A program made the position numbers and the translations under genes. Under the pieces are notes generated by a model that had not been told where the DNA came from, searched no databases, and saw only the letters and a list, made by a program, of their open reading frames with translations. A stretch of DNA of 14,992 nucleotides from Methylocystis sp. GTDB lineage: Bacteria > Pseudomonadota > Alphaproteobacteria > Rhizobiales > Beijerinckiaceae. Where the stretch lies: positions 1 through 14,992 of the forward strand of contig JALRFG010000035.1 of the NCBI GenBank assembly GCA_023253795.1, in the 5' to 3' direction. Positions 8,095-13,997 of this stretch are shown piece by piece. How positions within the stretch are numbered: position 1 is the first letter of the stretch; the number at the start of each line of letters is the position of its first letter.

Positions 8095-8916
8095 ATGAAG
8101 ACAATCCTTCTCGACGATCGCGGCGTCATCGACGTGCAGGGGCCGGACGCCGGCAAATTTCTGCACGGTCTCGTGACCAACGATATTCTCGGCCTTGCGC
8201 CGGGCGGCGCCCGTTTTGCGGCGCTGCTCTCGCCGCAGGGTAAGATCCTGTTCGATTTTCTGGTCTTTGCGCCCGCGCCCGAGCATTATTTTCTCGATTG
8301 TCCGCGCGCGCTGGCCGACGATCTTCTGAAACGGCTCAGTCTGTACAAACTGCGGGCGAAGCTCGATCTCGCCAACCACAGCGACGAACTCGCAGTGATC
8401 GCCGTCGAGGGCGCCGGCGCGCCGACCGGGCACACAATTCTGGCTTTCGCCGCCGATCCCCGCGTCGATCTCGGCGGCCGGGCGATTGTCGCGCGCGACG
8501 CCGTGAATGCGACGGGAGACCGGGCCGATTACGAGCCGCGGCGCATCCGCCTTGGCCTGCCGATGGGCGGCGTCGATTTCGCCTATGGCGACGCCTTTCC
8601 GCATGAGGCGGATATGGACCTCTTCAACGGCCTCGATTTCGGCAAGGGCTGTTATGTCGGCCAGGAGGTGGTGTCGCGGATGAAGCATCGCGGCGCGATC
8701 CGCAAACGCGTGATCCGCTATTCCACGACCGGGGACGCCCCGCCGGCGGGCGAGACCATAAAAGCCGGCGACACCGAAATTGGCGTGACCGGTTCGCATA
8801 TGAAGAATGAGGGTCTGGCGCTGGCGCGGCTCGACCGGCTGGCGGAAGCGCAGGCGAAGGGCGAAACCCCGATCGCCGCCGGCGTGGCGCTGCACTTCGA
8901 CACGCCCGCGTCCTGA
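8095..8916 (+). CDS. ygfZ: YgfZ-type folate-binding protein (GcvT fold, Fe-S maintenance)
   Basis: YgfZ proteins (mitochondrial Iba57) bind tetrahydrofolate and support the assembly or repair of certain iron-sulfur enzymes in the cytoplasm. The signature KGCYVGQE is present at residues 184-191 (Cys186), preceded by the usual DFG linker in NGLDFGKG. The N-terminal LLDDRGVIDVQGPDAGKFLHG matches the GcvT-like fold. I chose ATG at 8095 (273 residues) because MKTILLDDRG is the family N-terminus. An earlier in-frame ATG at 8047 would add 16 residues without homology. It is divergent from the dihydroorotase gene and lies 90 bases before mch, so it may share the mch transcript. Confidence 0.9.
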   Translation: MKTILLDDRGVIDVQGPDAGKFLHGLVTNDILGLAPGGARFAALLSPQGKILFDFLVFAPAPEHYFLDCPRALADDLLKRLSLYKLRAKLDLANHSDELAVIAVEGAGAPTGHTILAFAADPRVDLGGRAIVARDAVNATGDRADYEPRRIRLGLPMGGVDFAYGDAFPHEADMDLFNGLDFGKGCYVGQEVVSRMKHRGAIRKRVIRYSTTGDAPPAGETIKAGDTEIGVTGSHMKNEGLALARLDRLAEAQAKGETPIAAGVALHFDTPAS

Positions 8917-9006
8917 CGCTTTCGTTTCCGGCCAAACCCCGGTAAGTTCCGCCCCCGACGCCGCCGGACATGCGCGGCGAAATTTTTCGAACAGGGGAAA
9001 AGCCAA

Positions 9007-9987
9007 GTGAGCGGAAGCCACACCACAGCCGGCCGCGTGACGGCGAGCGTCAACGTCCTTGCGGGCGAAATCGTCGATCGTCTGGTCGCCGGCGCGGAGC
9101 GTTATCGCGTCTCCGTGTCGCGCGGATCGCTTGGCGAATTGCTGATCGACGCCGGCGCCAAGGCTGCGGGCGGCATCGACGCCGGCCTGCTGCTCACCGA
9201 AATCTGCATGGGCGGCCTCGGCCGCGTCTCGCTTGCGCATGCGCCGGGCGCGGAAAAATGGCCGTTCTGGCTCACCGTCGGCAGCAGCGACCCGGTCGTC
9301 GCCTGCCTCGCCAGCCAATATGCCGGCTGGAGCCTGCAGCATGAGAAATTCTTCGCGCTCGGCTCCGGCCCCGGTCGCGCCCAGGCCCGCGTCGAGAAGC
9401 TCTTTGAGGAACTGTCCTATACCGACAAGGCCGAGCGCGTGACGATCGTGCTCGAAAGCGGTTCGCCGCCGCCGAAGGAAGTCGTCGAGAAGGTCGCGAC
9501 CAAAAGCGGCGTCGATCCCAAGAACGTCGCCTTCATCTATGCGCCGACGCAGAGCCTCGCCGGCAGCGTGCAGGTCGTCGGCCGCGTGCTGGAAGTGGCC
9601 TTGCACAAGGCGCATGAGCTGCATTTCCCGCTCGACAATATCGTCGACGGCGTCGCCACCGCGCCCTTGTCGCCGCCCCATCCCGATTTCGTGCAGGCGA
9701 TGGGTCGCACCAATGACGCGATCATCTACGCCGGCCGCGCTCATCTCTTCGTCAAGGGACCGGCGGCCGCCGCCAAAGAGCTCGCCGAAAAGCTGCCGAG
9801 CAGCAATTCGCGCGATTATGGCCGGCCCTTCGCCGACATCTTCAAGGCCTATAAGGGCGACTTCTACCAGATCGACGGCAGCCTGTTCTCGCCGGCCGAA
9901 GCGCTGGTGACGGCGGTCGAGACCGGCGAAACCTTCCGCGGCGGCGAGATCAACGTCGCTCTGCTCGACAAGTCGTTCGGCGCGTGA
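9007..9987 (+). CDS. mch: N5,N10-methenyltetrahydromethanopterin cyclohydrolase
   Basis: Mch hydrolyses methenyl-H4MPT to N5-formyl-H4MPT in the cytoplasm, a middle step of formaldehyde oxidation in methylotrophs and of methanogenesis in archaea. The whole 326-residue length matches the family: VNVLAGEIVDRLV near the N-terminus, GGIDAGLLLTEICMGGLG (about 55-72), ASQYAGWSLQ (about 102-111), APTQSLAGSVQVVGRVLE (about 179-196) and the acidic, Gly-containing C-terminus. The start is GTG at 9007, with AGGGGAA nine bases upstream. In many methylotrophs mtdB lies directly upstream; here a ygfZ gene does. It heads the C1 cluster and is followed by an ATP-grasp gene. Confidence 0.96.
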   Translation: MSGSHTTAGRVTASVNVLAGEIVDRLVAGAERYRVSVSRGSLGELLIDAGAKAAGGIDAGLLLTEICMGGLGRVSLAHAPGAEKWPFWLTVGSSDPVVACLASQYAGWSLQHEKFFALGSGPGRAQARVEKLFEELSYTDKAERVTIVLESGSPPPKEVVEKVATKSGVDPKNVAFIYAPTQSLAGSVQVVGRVLEVALHKAHELHFPLDNIVDGVATAPLSPPHPDFVQAMGRTNDAIIYAGRAHLFVKGPAAAAKELAEKLPSSNSRDYGRPFADIFKAYKGDFYQIDGSLFSPAEALVTAVETGETFRGGEINVALLDKSFGA

Positions 9988-9997
9988 CCGCGTCCCC

Positions 9998-10029
9998 CTC
10001 CCCGCACACGGGGAGCGGGCGCCTCCCCG
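9998..10029. repeat. Three-armed palindrome between mch and the ATP-grasp gene
   Basis: CTCCCCG (9998-10004), CGGGGAG (10009-10015) and CTCCCCG (10023-10029) alternate. The middle arm is fully complementary to both outer arms, with spacers of 4 and 7 bases, so two mutually exclusive 7-bp hairpins are possible. The sequence resembles the short G+C-rich palindromic repeats scattered through rhizobial genomes, whose in-frame translation often reads like PLPAHGER, as it does here. It begins 11 bases after the mch stop codon. I found no second copy in the window. Confidence 0.7.
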
Positions 10030-10108
10030 CATCGCGGTTTTCACCGACAAGCTCGACTGGCATGTCGATGAAACGCTGAAAGCTTTTCGCGCCCTTGGCG
10101 CACGGCCC

Positions 10109-10912
10109 GTGGCCGTGCGTCTCTCCGCCTGCCGGATCGACACCTCGCGCCCCCATGGCCTCGCCATTCCGGGCTTTCACGATCTCCCCGATCTCGCCGT
10201 CGTGCGCGCCATCGGCGACGGCTCGCTTGAGGCCATCACCATGCGGCTCGCCGTGCTGCATGCGCTGGAGGCGCTCGGGACGCCGCTGGTCAACAGCGCC
10301 CGCGCCATTGAGCGCTGCACCGACAAATCGATGGCGAGCTTTCTGCTGCGCCGCGCCGGCCTGCCGTCTCCCGAGACCTTCGCCACCCAATCCCCCGCAC
10401 AGGCGCGCGCCATCGCCCGGCGCGAATGTTCACGCGGGCCGCTGGTGCTGAAGCCGCTGTTTGGCGCTCAGGGCTGGGGGCTACAACTGATCGAAAAACC
10501 GGCCGACCTGCCGACGCTCGAAGAGGCGCGCGGCGTCTATTATCTGCAACGCTTCGTGGGACCGGCGCGCCCGCCTTTCGAAGATATGCGCGTGCTCGTC
10601 GCCAATGGCGCGGTGGTTGCGGCGATGCGGCGACGCTCCAGCCATTGGGTGACCAATGTCCGTCAGGGCGCGCGGCCCTGCGCCGTGGAGCCGACCTCTC
10701 GCGAGCGTGAGCTGGCGCTGGCCGCCGCCGAAGCCATGGGAGCCGCCCTCGCCGGCGTCGATCTCATCGCCGACGCCGACGGCGCGACGCAGGTGCTCGA
10801 AGTCAACAGCATGGCCGGCTGGTACGGGCTCCAGAAAGTGACCCCCTTCTCCATCGCCGAACGTCTCGCCGTCGAAACGCTGAAACATCTCGGCGGCCCA
10901 AAACATGGCTGA
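10109..10912 (+). CDS. myfB: RimK-like ATP-grasp ligase, probable methylofuran glutamate ligase (Orf5/MyfB type)
   Basis: An ATP-grasp ligase of the RimK type. In Methylorubrum extorquens the equivalent gene, orf5, is required for methylofuran synthesis and adds glutamates to its side chain. Visible motifs are Lys115 and the loop of LVLKPLFGAQGWGL (112-125), YYLQRF (about 144-149) and the metal-binding EVNSMAGW (E231, N233). The 5' end is uncertain. GTG at 10109 is the first usable in-frame start codon, yet homology-like sequence (RIAVFTDKLDWH and onward) continues upstream in the same frame from about 10028. No ATG, GTG or TTG lies in that extension. A single-base shift in the C-run at 9994-9998 would join it to the GTG at 9984 that overlaps the mch stop. 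The 3' end overlaps the next gene by 8 bases. Confidence 0.82.
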   Translation: MAVRLSACRIDTSRPHGLAIPGFHDLPDLAVVRAIGDGSLEAITMRLAVLHALEALGTPLVNSARAIERCTDKSMASFLLRRAGLPSPETFATQSPAQARAIARRECSRGPLVLKPLFGAQGWGLQLIEKPADLPTLEEARGVYYLQRFVGPARPPFEDMRVLVANGAVVAAMRRRSSHWVTNVRQGARPCAVEPTSRERELALAAAEAMGAALAGVDLIADADGATQVLEVNSMAGWYGLQKVTPFSIAERLAVETLKHLGGPKHG

Positions 10913-11813
10913 GCGCGCGGCCGACAATGTCGCCCAAGATTTGGCCCAGGCCTTTGTCGCCGCCTGCGAGGCGGAGCTGCAGGCTCCCAAGCCCGGCAAT
11001 GTCCATATTTTCGCCGATGGTCATGGCATGGCCGCGCAGGATTTCATCGACAGCGCCCGCGCCGCCGCGCCTTTTATCGCCTCCCCCGGCGCAGGGGTTG
11101 GCGCGCGGATCCTCGGCGCGATGCAGGCGACATGGAGCGCCGTCGGTCAGAACACCAATCTGGGAATCGTGCTGCTCTGCGCGCCGCTGGCCAAGGCGGG
11201 CCAAAATCTGGCGAAGGAGAATCTGCCCAAGCCGGACGGACAAGCCGTCGATCTGCGCGCCGAAACCAGCCGGGTTCTCGCCGCGCTGAATGTCGCCGAC
11301 GCCGACGCCGCCTTTCGGGCGATCAGCCTGGCGCAACCAGCCGGTCTCGGCGACGCCCCCGAGCATGATGTCGCCGGTCCCGCCCGCACGACCCTGCTGG
11401 AGGCCATGCGCGCCGCCCAAAACCGCGACCGGATCGGCTATCAATACGCCCATGGTTTTGTCGACATATTCGAGATCGGTCAGCCGGCGCTAACGCGCGC
11501 CCGCAGCGTCGGCGCCGATGCGGAGACGGCTACTCTCCTGATCTATCTGGCTTTTCTGGCCGCATTTCCCGACAGCCACATCGCCCGCAAGCACGGCGCC
11601 GACGCCGCCGAAGCGGTCCGGCGCGAAACCGAGCGCCGCTTTGCGCCGCTCGCCGGCGCCGGGCGGGACGCCTTGTTTGCTGCGGCGCTCGACTGGGACG
11701 CCGTGTTGAAGTCTCGGGGCCTTAATCCCGGCACCAGCGCCGATCTGACGGTGGCCACGCTTTTTGTCGACAGACTCAGCGCCATCTTGGCAAGAGCCCG
11801 CAAAAGTGGTTGA
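10905..11813 (+). CDS. CitG-like triphosphoribosyl-dephospho-CoA synthase family protein (Orf7 type)
   Basis: The 302 residues match the CitG/MdcB family, which makes 2'-(5''-triphosphoribosyl)-3'-dephospho-CoA from ATP and dephospho-CoA. The landmarks are APKPGNVH (27-34), QNTNLGIVLL (82-91) and the C-terminal NPGTSADLTVATLF (274-287). In methylotrophs a member of this family (called orf7 in M. extorquens, from memory) is fixed next to mch and fae, with no citrate or malonate lyase nearby. A role in making an H4MPT or methylofuran precursor is therefore more likely than CoA-derived prosthetic group synthesis; this is inference. ATG at 10905 lies inside the ATP-grasp gene (ATGGCTGA overlap), so translation is probably coupled. 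Confidence 0.88.
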   Translation: MAERAADNVAQDLAQAFVAACEAELQAPKPGNVHIFADGHGMAAQDFIDSARAAAPFIASPGAGVGARILGAMQATWSAVGQNTNLGIVLLCAPLAKAGQNLAKENLPKPDGQAVDLRAETSRVLAALNVADADAAFRAISLAQPAGLGDAPEHDVAGPARTTLLEAMRAAQNRDRIGYQYAHGFVDIFEIGQPALTRARSVGADAETATLLIYLAFLAAFPDSHIARKHGADAAEAVRRETERRFAPLAGAGRDALFAAALDWDAVLKSRGLNPGTSADLTVATLFVDRLSAILARARKSG

Positions 11814-11860
11814 GTCCCGCGCGTTCGGGGCGGCCTGTGGTCTATCCGGCAATTCGTCTG

Positions 11861-11883
11861 GATTTGGCGGCCGCCGCCAAATC
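11861..11883. promoter_or_regulatory. Perfect 10-bp inverted repeat upstream of the first fae
   Basis: GATTTGGCGG (11861-11870) and CCGCCAAATC (11874-11883) are perfect complements around a 3-base centre. They lie 60 bases before the fae start. No T-run follows on the plus strand, so this does not look like an intrinsic terminator. A regulator operator or an mRNA 5' hairpin are the better guesses. A second short inverted repeat, GCGATC-GCAG-GATCGC, lies at 11895-11910. Confidence 0.45.
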
Positions 11884-11942
11884 ATATGTTCGAAGCGATC
11901 GCAGGATCGCATTCAAGATTTTTATCGGGAAAGGGAACGCAC

Positions 11943-12452
11943 ATGGCTTTGATTAACAAGATGCTGGTTGGCGAGTCGCTGGTTGGTGACGGCAACGAAG
12001 TCGCGCACATCGACCTGATCATGGGTCCGCGCGGTTCGGCCGCTGAGCTGGCCTTCGCGAACGCGCTGGTCAACAACAAGGACGGCTTCACGACGCTGCT
12101 CGCGGTCGTTGCGCCGAACCTGCTGTGCAAGCCGAACACGATCCTGTTCAACAAGGTCACCATCAAGGGCGCCAAGCAGGCCGTCCAGATGTTTGGCCCG
12201 GCTCAGCACGGCGTCGCCAAGGCGGTTGCGGATTCGGTCGCTGAAGGCGTGATCCCGGTTTCGGAAGCCGACGACCTGTTCATCTCGGTCGGCGTGTTCA
12301 TTCACTGGGACGCCAGCGACGACAAGAAGATCCAGGAATACAACTACACCGCGACGAAGGAAGCCATCGCCCGCGCCGTGCGCGGTGAGCCGAAGGCCGC
12401 CGAAGTCGTCGCCAAGCGCAACGAAGCCAAGCACCCCTTCGCCGCCAACTAA
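11943..12452 (+). CDS. fae: Formaldehyde-activating enzyme Fae (first copy)
   Basis: Fae catalyses condensation of formaldehyde with tetrahydromethanopterin to methylene-H4MPT in the cytoplasm. It is the entry point of the pathway and usually very abundant. The 169 residues match Fae throughout: VGESLVGDGNEVAHID with the conserved active-site region His22, GPRGSAAE, NNKDGFTTLLAV, KPNTILFNKVTI, QMFGPAQHGVAKAV, GVFIHW and the C-terminus HPFAAN. ATG at 11943 was chosen over the in-frame ATG at 11886 because it gives the canonical Fae N-terminus and has AAAGGGAA just upstream. Codon use is strongly biased (AAC, AAG, CTG, ATC), as expected for high expression. A 129-base leader separates it from the CitG-like gene, so it may have its own promoter. 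Confidence 0.97.
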   Translation: MALINKMLVGESLVGDGNEVAHIDLIMGPRGSAAELAFANALVNNKDGFTTLLAVVAPNLLCKPNTILFNKVTIKGAKQAVQMFGPAQHGVAKAVADSVAEGVIPVSEADDLFISVGVFIHWDASDDKKIQEYNYTATKEAIARAVRGEPKAAEVVAKRNEAKHPFAAN

Positions 12453-12467
12453 GCGGTATGGGAAACG

Positions 12468-12498
12468 GATCGGGAGTCGCCGCGAGCGGCTCCCGATT
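12468..12498 (+). other. Hairpin between the two fae genes
   Basis: ATCGGGAG (12469-12476) pairs with CTCCCGAT (12490-12497), with an inner CGC/GCG and a closing G-T pair, 16 bases after the first fae stop. It is followed by A-rich rather than T-rich sequence, so it is not a standard intrinsic terminator for the plus strand. It may stabilise the upstream mRNA 3' end or set the ratio of the two fae messages; this is inference. Confidence 0.45.
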
Positions 12499-12524
12499 CC
12501 GCCAAAAACTGACGCAGCGGCTGC

Positions 12525-12557
12525 TGTCACGCGCCGCCAACAATAACTAACGTGACA
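12525..12557. promoter_or_regulatory. Dyad TGTCACG-N19-CGTGACA upstream of the second fae
   Basis: TGTCACG (12525-12531) and CGTGACA (12551-12557) are perfect 7-base inverted repeats with a 19-base A-rich centre, ending 58 bases before the second fae start. Half-site spacing of about 26 bases centre to centre would place the halves on one DNA face two and a half turns apart or form a stem. No family can be assigned by eye. Confidence 0.35.
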
Positions 12558-12615
12558 TATTCCCCAACGCGCAAGGCGACAGCGGGGGCGACGGTCGCGT
12601 CGGAAAGGGAATAAA

Positions 12616-13188
12616 ATGGCTTCGTTTTTTGAAACACTGTTAGGCGCGCTTTTTCCGAAGTCATCGTCCGGCGGCTTCGCGTCGAGCAGCGCGAAAATGG
12701 GCGTTGGCGAATCGCTGGTTGGCGACGGCAATGAAGTTGCGCACATCGATCTGATCATGGGTCCGCGCGGCTCTGCGGCTGAAAAAGCCTTTGCGAACGC
12801 GCTGGTCAACAACAAGGACGGCTTCACGACGCTGCTCGCGGTGATTGCGCCGAACCTGCTGGTCAAGCCGAACACGATCCTGTTCAACAAGGTCACCATC
12901 AAGAACGCCAAGCAGGCGGTTCAGATGTTTGGCCCCGCGCAGCATGGCGTCGCCAAGGCGGTTGCGGACTCGGTCGCTGAAGGCGTCATTCCGCTTTCGG
13001 CCGCTGATGACCTGTTCATCTGCGTCGGCGTGTTCATCCACTGGGAAGCCAACGACGACCAGAAGATTCAGGACTTCAACTACACGGCGACGAAGGAAGC
13101 CATCGCTCGCGCGATGAAGGGCGACCCGACGGCGCAGAGCGTGCTCTCCGCCCGCGTCACCGCCAAGCATCCCTTCGCGGCCAACTGA
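12616..13188 (+). CDS. fae: Formaldehyde-activating enzyme paralogue with N-terminal extension
   Basis: A second, tandem Fae of 190 residues. Residues 28-190 are about 85% identical to the first copy by my count, with the same active-site region (VGDGNEVAHID, His43), GPRGSAAE, QMFGPAQHGVAKAV and HPFAAN C-terminus, so the enzyme should be functional. Residues 1-27 are extra: a hydrophobic stretch, FFETLLGALF, then a Ser/Gly-rich linker. The ATG at 12616 has AAAGGGAAT directly upstream, whereas the internal Met28 codon has no comparable site, which favours the long form. The extension uses codons rare in the rest of the gene (TTT, TTA, ACA). A terminator follows. It may be an alternative, possibly membrane-associated, isoform. 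Confidence 0.93.
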   Translation: MASFFETLLGALFPKSSSGGFASSSAKMGVGESLVGDGNEVAHIDLIMGPRGSAAEKAFANALVNNKDGFTTLLAVIAPNLLVKPNTILFNKVTIKNAKQAVQMFGPAQHGVAKAVADSVAEGVIPLSAADDLFICVGVFIHWEANDDQKIQDFNYTATKEAIARAMKGDPTAQSVLSARVTAKHPFAAN

Positions 13189-13209
13189 TCTTTCAGCGCC
13201 GGGAATTTT

Positions 13210-13237
13210 AAAAGGGAGCCTCTGGGCTCCCTTTTTT
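13210..13237 (+). terminator. Rho-independent terminator after the second fae (probably bidirectional)
   Basis: GGGAGCC (13214-13220), loop TCTG and GGCTCCC (13225-13231) form a perfect 7-bp stem followed by six Ts. Preceding As extend the pairing. The complementary strand also ends in Ts, so it can serve the convergent HisA-like gene, whose stop codon at 13236-13238 overlaps the T-run. Confidence 0.92.
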
Positions 13238-13949
13238 ATTGTTTGTCGTCACGTCCCTCAAACGCGGCAAGCGCCTCTGCGGTTAATCCACCGTCATGCA
13301 AAGCGGACGACACAAGCACTCCCGCTGCCCCCGCTGCTTTCAACGTGACAAGATCTGCTGTCGTGCGCACGCCGCCGGCGCCATAGACGTCACGCGCTCC
13401 CGCGCACGCAATAATTTCCGAAAGTTGCACGATATCCGGTCCTGCGCCGCCGCCCACACGCGCAAGAGTCATCGCAATGACGCGCGACGGCCAGAGCGCG
13501 CTTGTTTCAAGCAAGGCCGGGTCGCCAAGAAAGTTCGCGTCCTGAAAATCCAGCGACAGAATGCAATCGTCGGACGCGTTCAACGCGCGCAATTCGTCCA
13601 TACTTGCGAGGCTTTCGCTGCCCGCAACCAGCCGCAGCTTCCGCTGATCACGCCAACGCGAAGCTTCCGCCGCATAACGCAGGCCAGGATCGACCCAAAG
13701 TTCGAGATCTGGAAAACATGCGCCGATCGCGCGGATCGCCGACCTGTTGTCGCCACGGCCTTCGATGGCGTCGAGATCGGCGATATAGAGCGTATCGAAT
13801 GGATAAAACGCCATGAGGTCGCGCGCCGTCTCGACCGGCGTGACGGCGGCCGTCAGCCTGGAGACAAGCGGGCGATAATCAGCGCGCCGACCAGCGACGG
13901 CGCGCACAACGGCGCCGTTTCGAATATCAATGACGGGAATGATCCGCAT
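13236..13949 (-). CDS. HisA/HisF-related TIM-barrel protein of H4MPT-containing organisms
   Basis: The 237 residues form a HisA-like (beta/alpha)8 barrel. The start MRIIPVIDIRNGAVVRAV matches HisA strand 1 with its Asp. LYIADLDAIEG (about 54-64), LWVDPGLR (about 84-91), CILSLDF (about 128-134) and VYGAGGVRT (about 188-196, second phosphate site) follow. It differs from true HisA and fits the hisA/hisF-related group (TIGR00734) shared by methanogens and methylotrophs. Its place beside fae suggests a role in methylofuran or H4MPT synthesis; it may be the gene called orf17 in M. extorquens, but I am not certain. No Shine-Dalgarno sequence precedes ATG 13949. Confidence 0.82.
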   Translation of the reverse strand: MRIIPVIDIRNGAVVRAVAGRRADYRPLVSRLTAAVTPVETARDLMAFYPFDTLYIADLDAIEGRGDNRSAIRAIGACFPDLELWVDPGLRYAAEASRWRDQRKLRLVAGSESLASMDELRALNASDDCILSLDFQDANFLGDPALLETSALWPSRVIAMTLARVGGGAGPDIVQLSEIIACAGARDVYGAGGVRTTADLVTLKAAGAAGVLVSSALHDGGLTAEALAAFEGRDDKQ

Positions 13950-13954
13950 GAGGC

Positions 13955-13960
13955 ATTATA
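13955..13960 (-). promoter_or_regulatory. Perfect TATAAT -10 box for the HisA-like gene, possibly leaderless
   Basis: On the minus strand a consensus TATAAT ends five bases before the ATG at 13949. A transcript would begin at or within a base or two of the start codon. No convincing -35 box is seen 16-18 bases upstream; TTTCCG at 19 bases is a weak match. The absence of a ribosome binding site agrees with a leaderless message. Confidence 0.4.
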
Positions 13961-13997
13961 GTCGCGACAGAGCGGATTCCGGAAAGGCGACCGACGC

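Noticed and set aside
7983..8180. 66-residue N-terminal extension of the dihydroorotase
   Set aside because: The added sequence overlaps the divergent ygfZ gene, has no family counterpart, and ATG 7982 has a proper ribosome site and the usual N-terminus.
8080..10167. A 695-codon open frame on the minus strand across ygfZ and mch
   Set aside because: It lies antisense to two well-recognised genes, is Arg/His/Ala-rich with no recognisable domain, and is explained by the high-G+C codon bias of the genes opposite.
11886..11942. Upstream in-frame ATG for the first fae (19 extra residues)
   Set aside because: No ribosome site precedes it, the added residues do not look like Fae, and AAAGGGAA sits right before ATG 11943.
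12468..12498. Intrinsic terminator after the first fae
   Set aside because: The stem is good but is followed by A-rich sequence instead of a T-run, so I list it only as a hairpin.
11922..12911. 329-codon minus-strand frame across both fae genes
   Set aside because: It is antisense to two clear fae copies; its apparent internal repeat only reflects the fae duplication.
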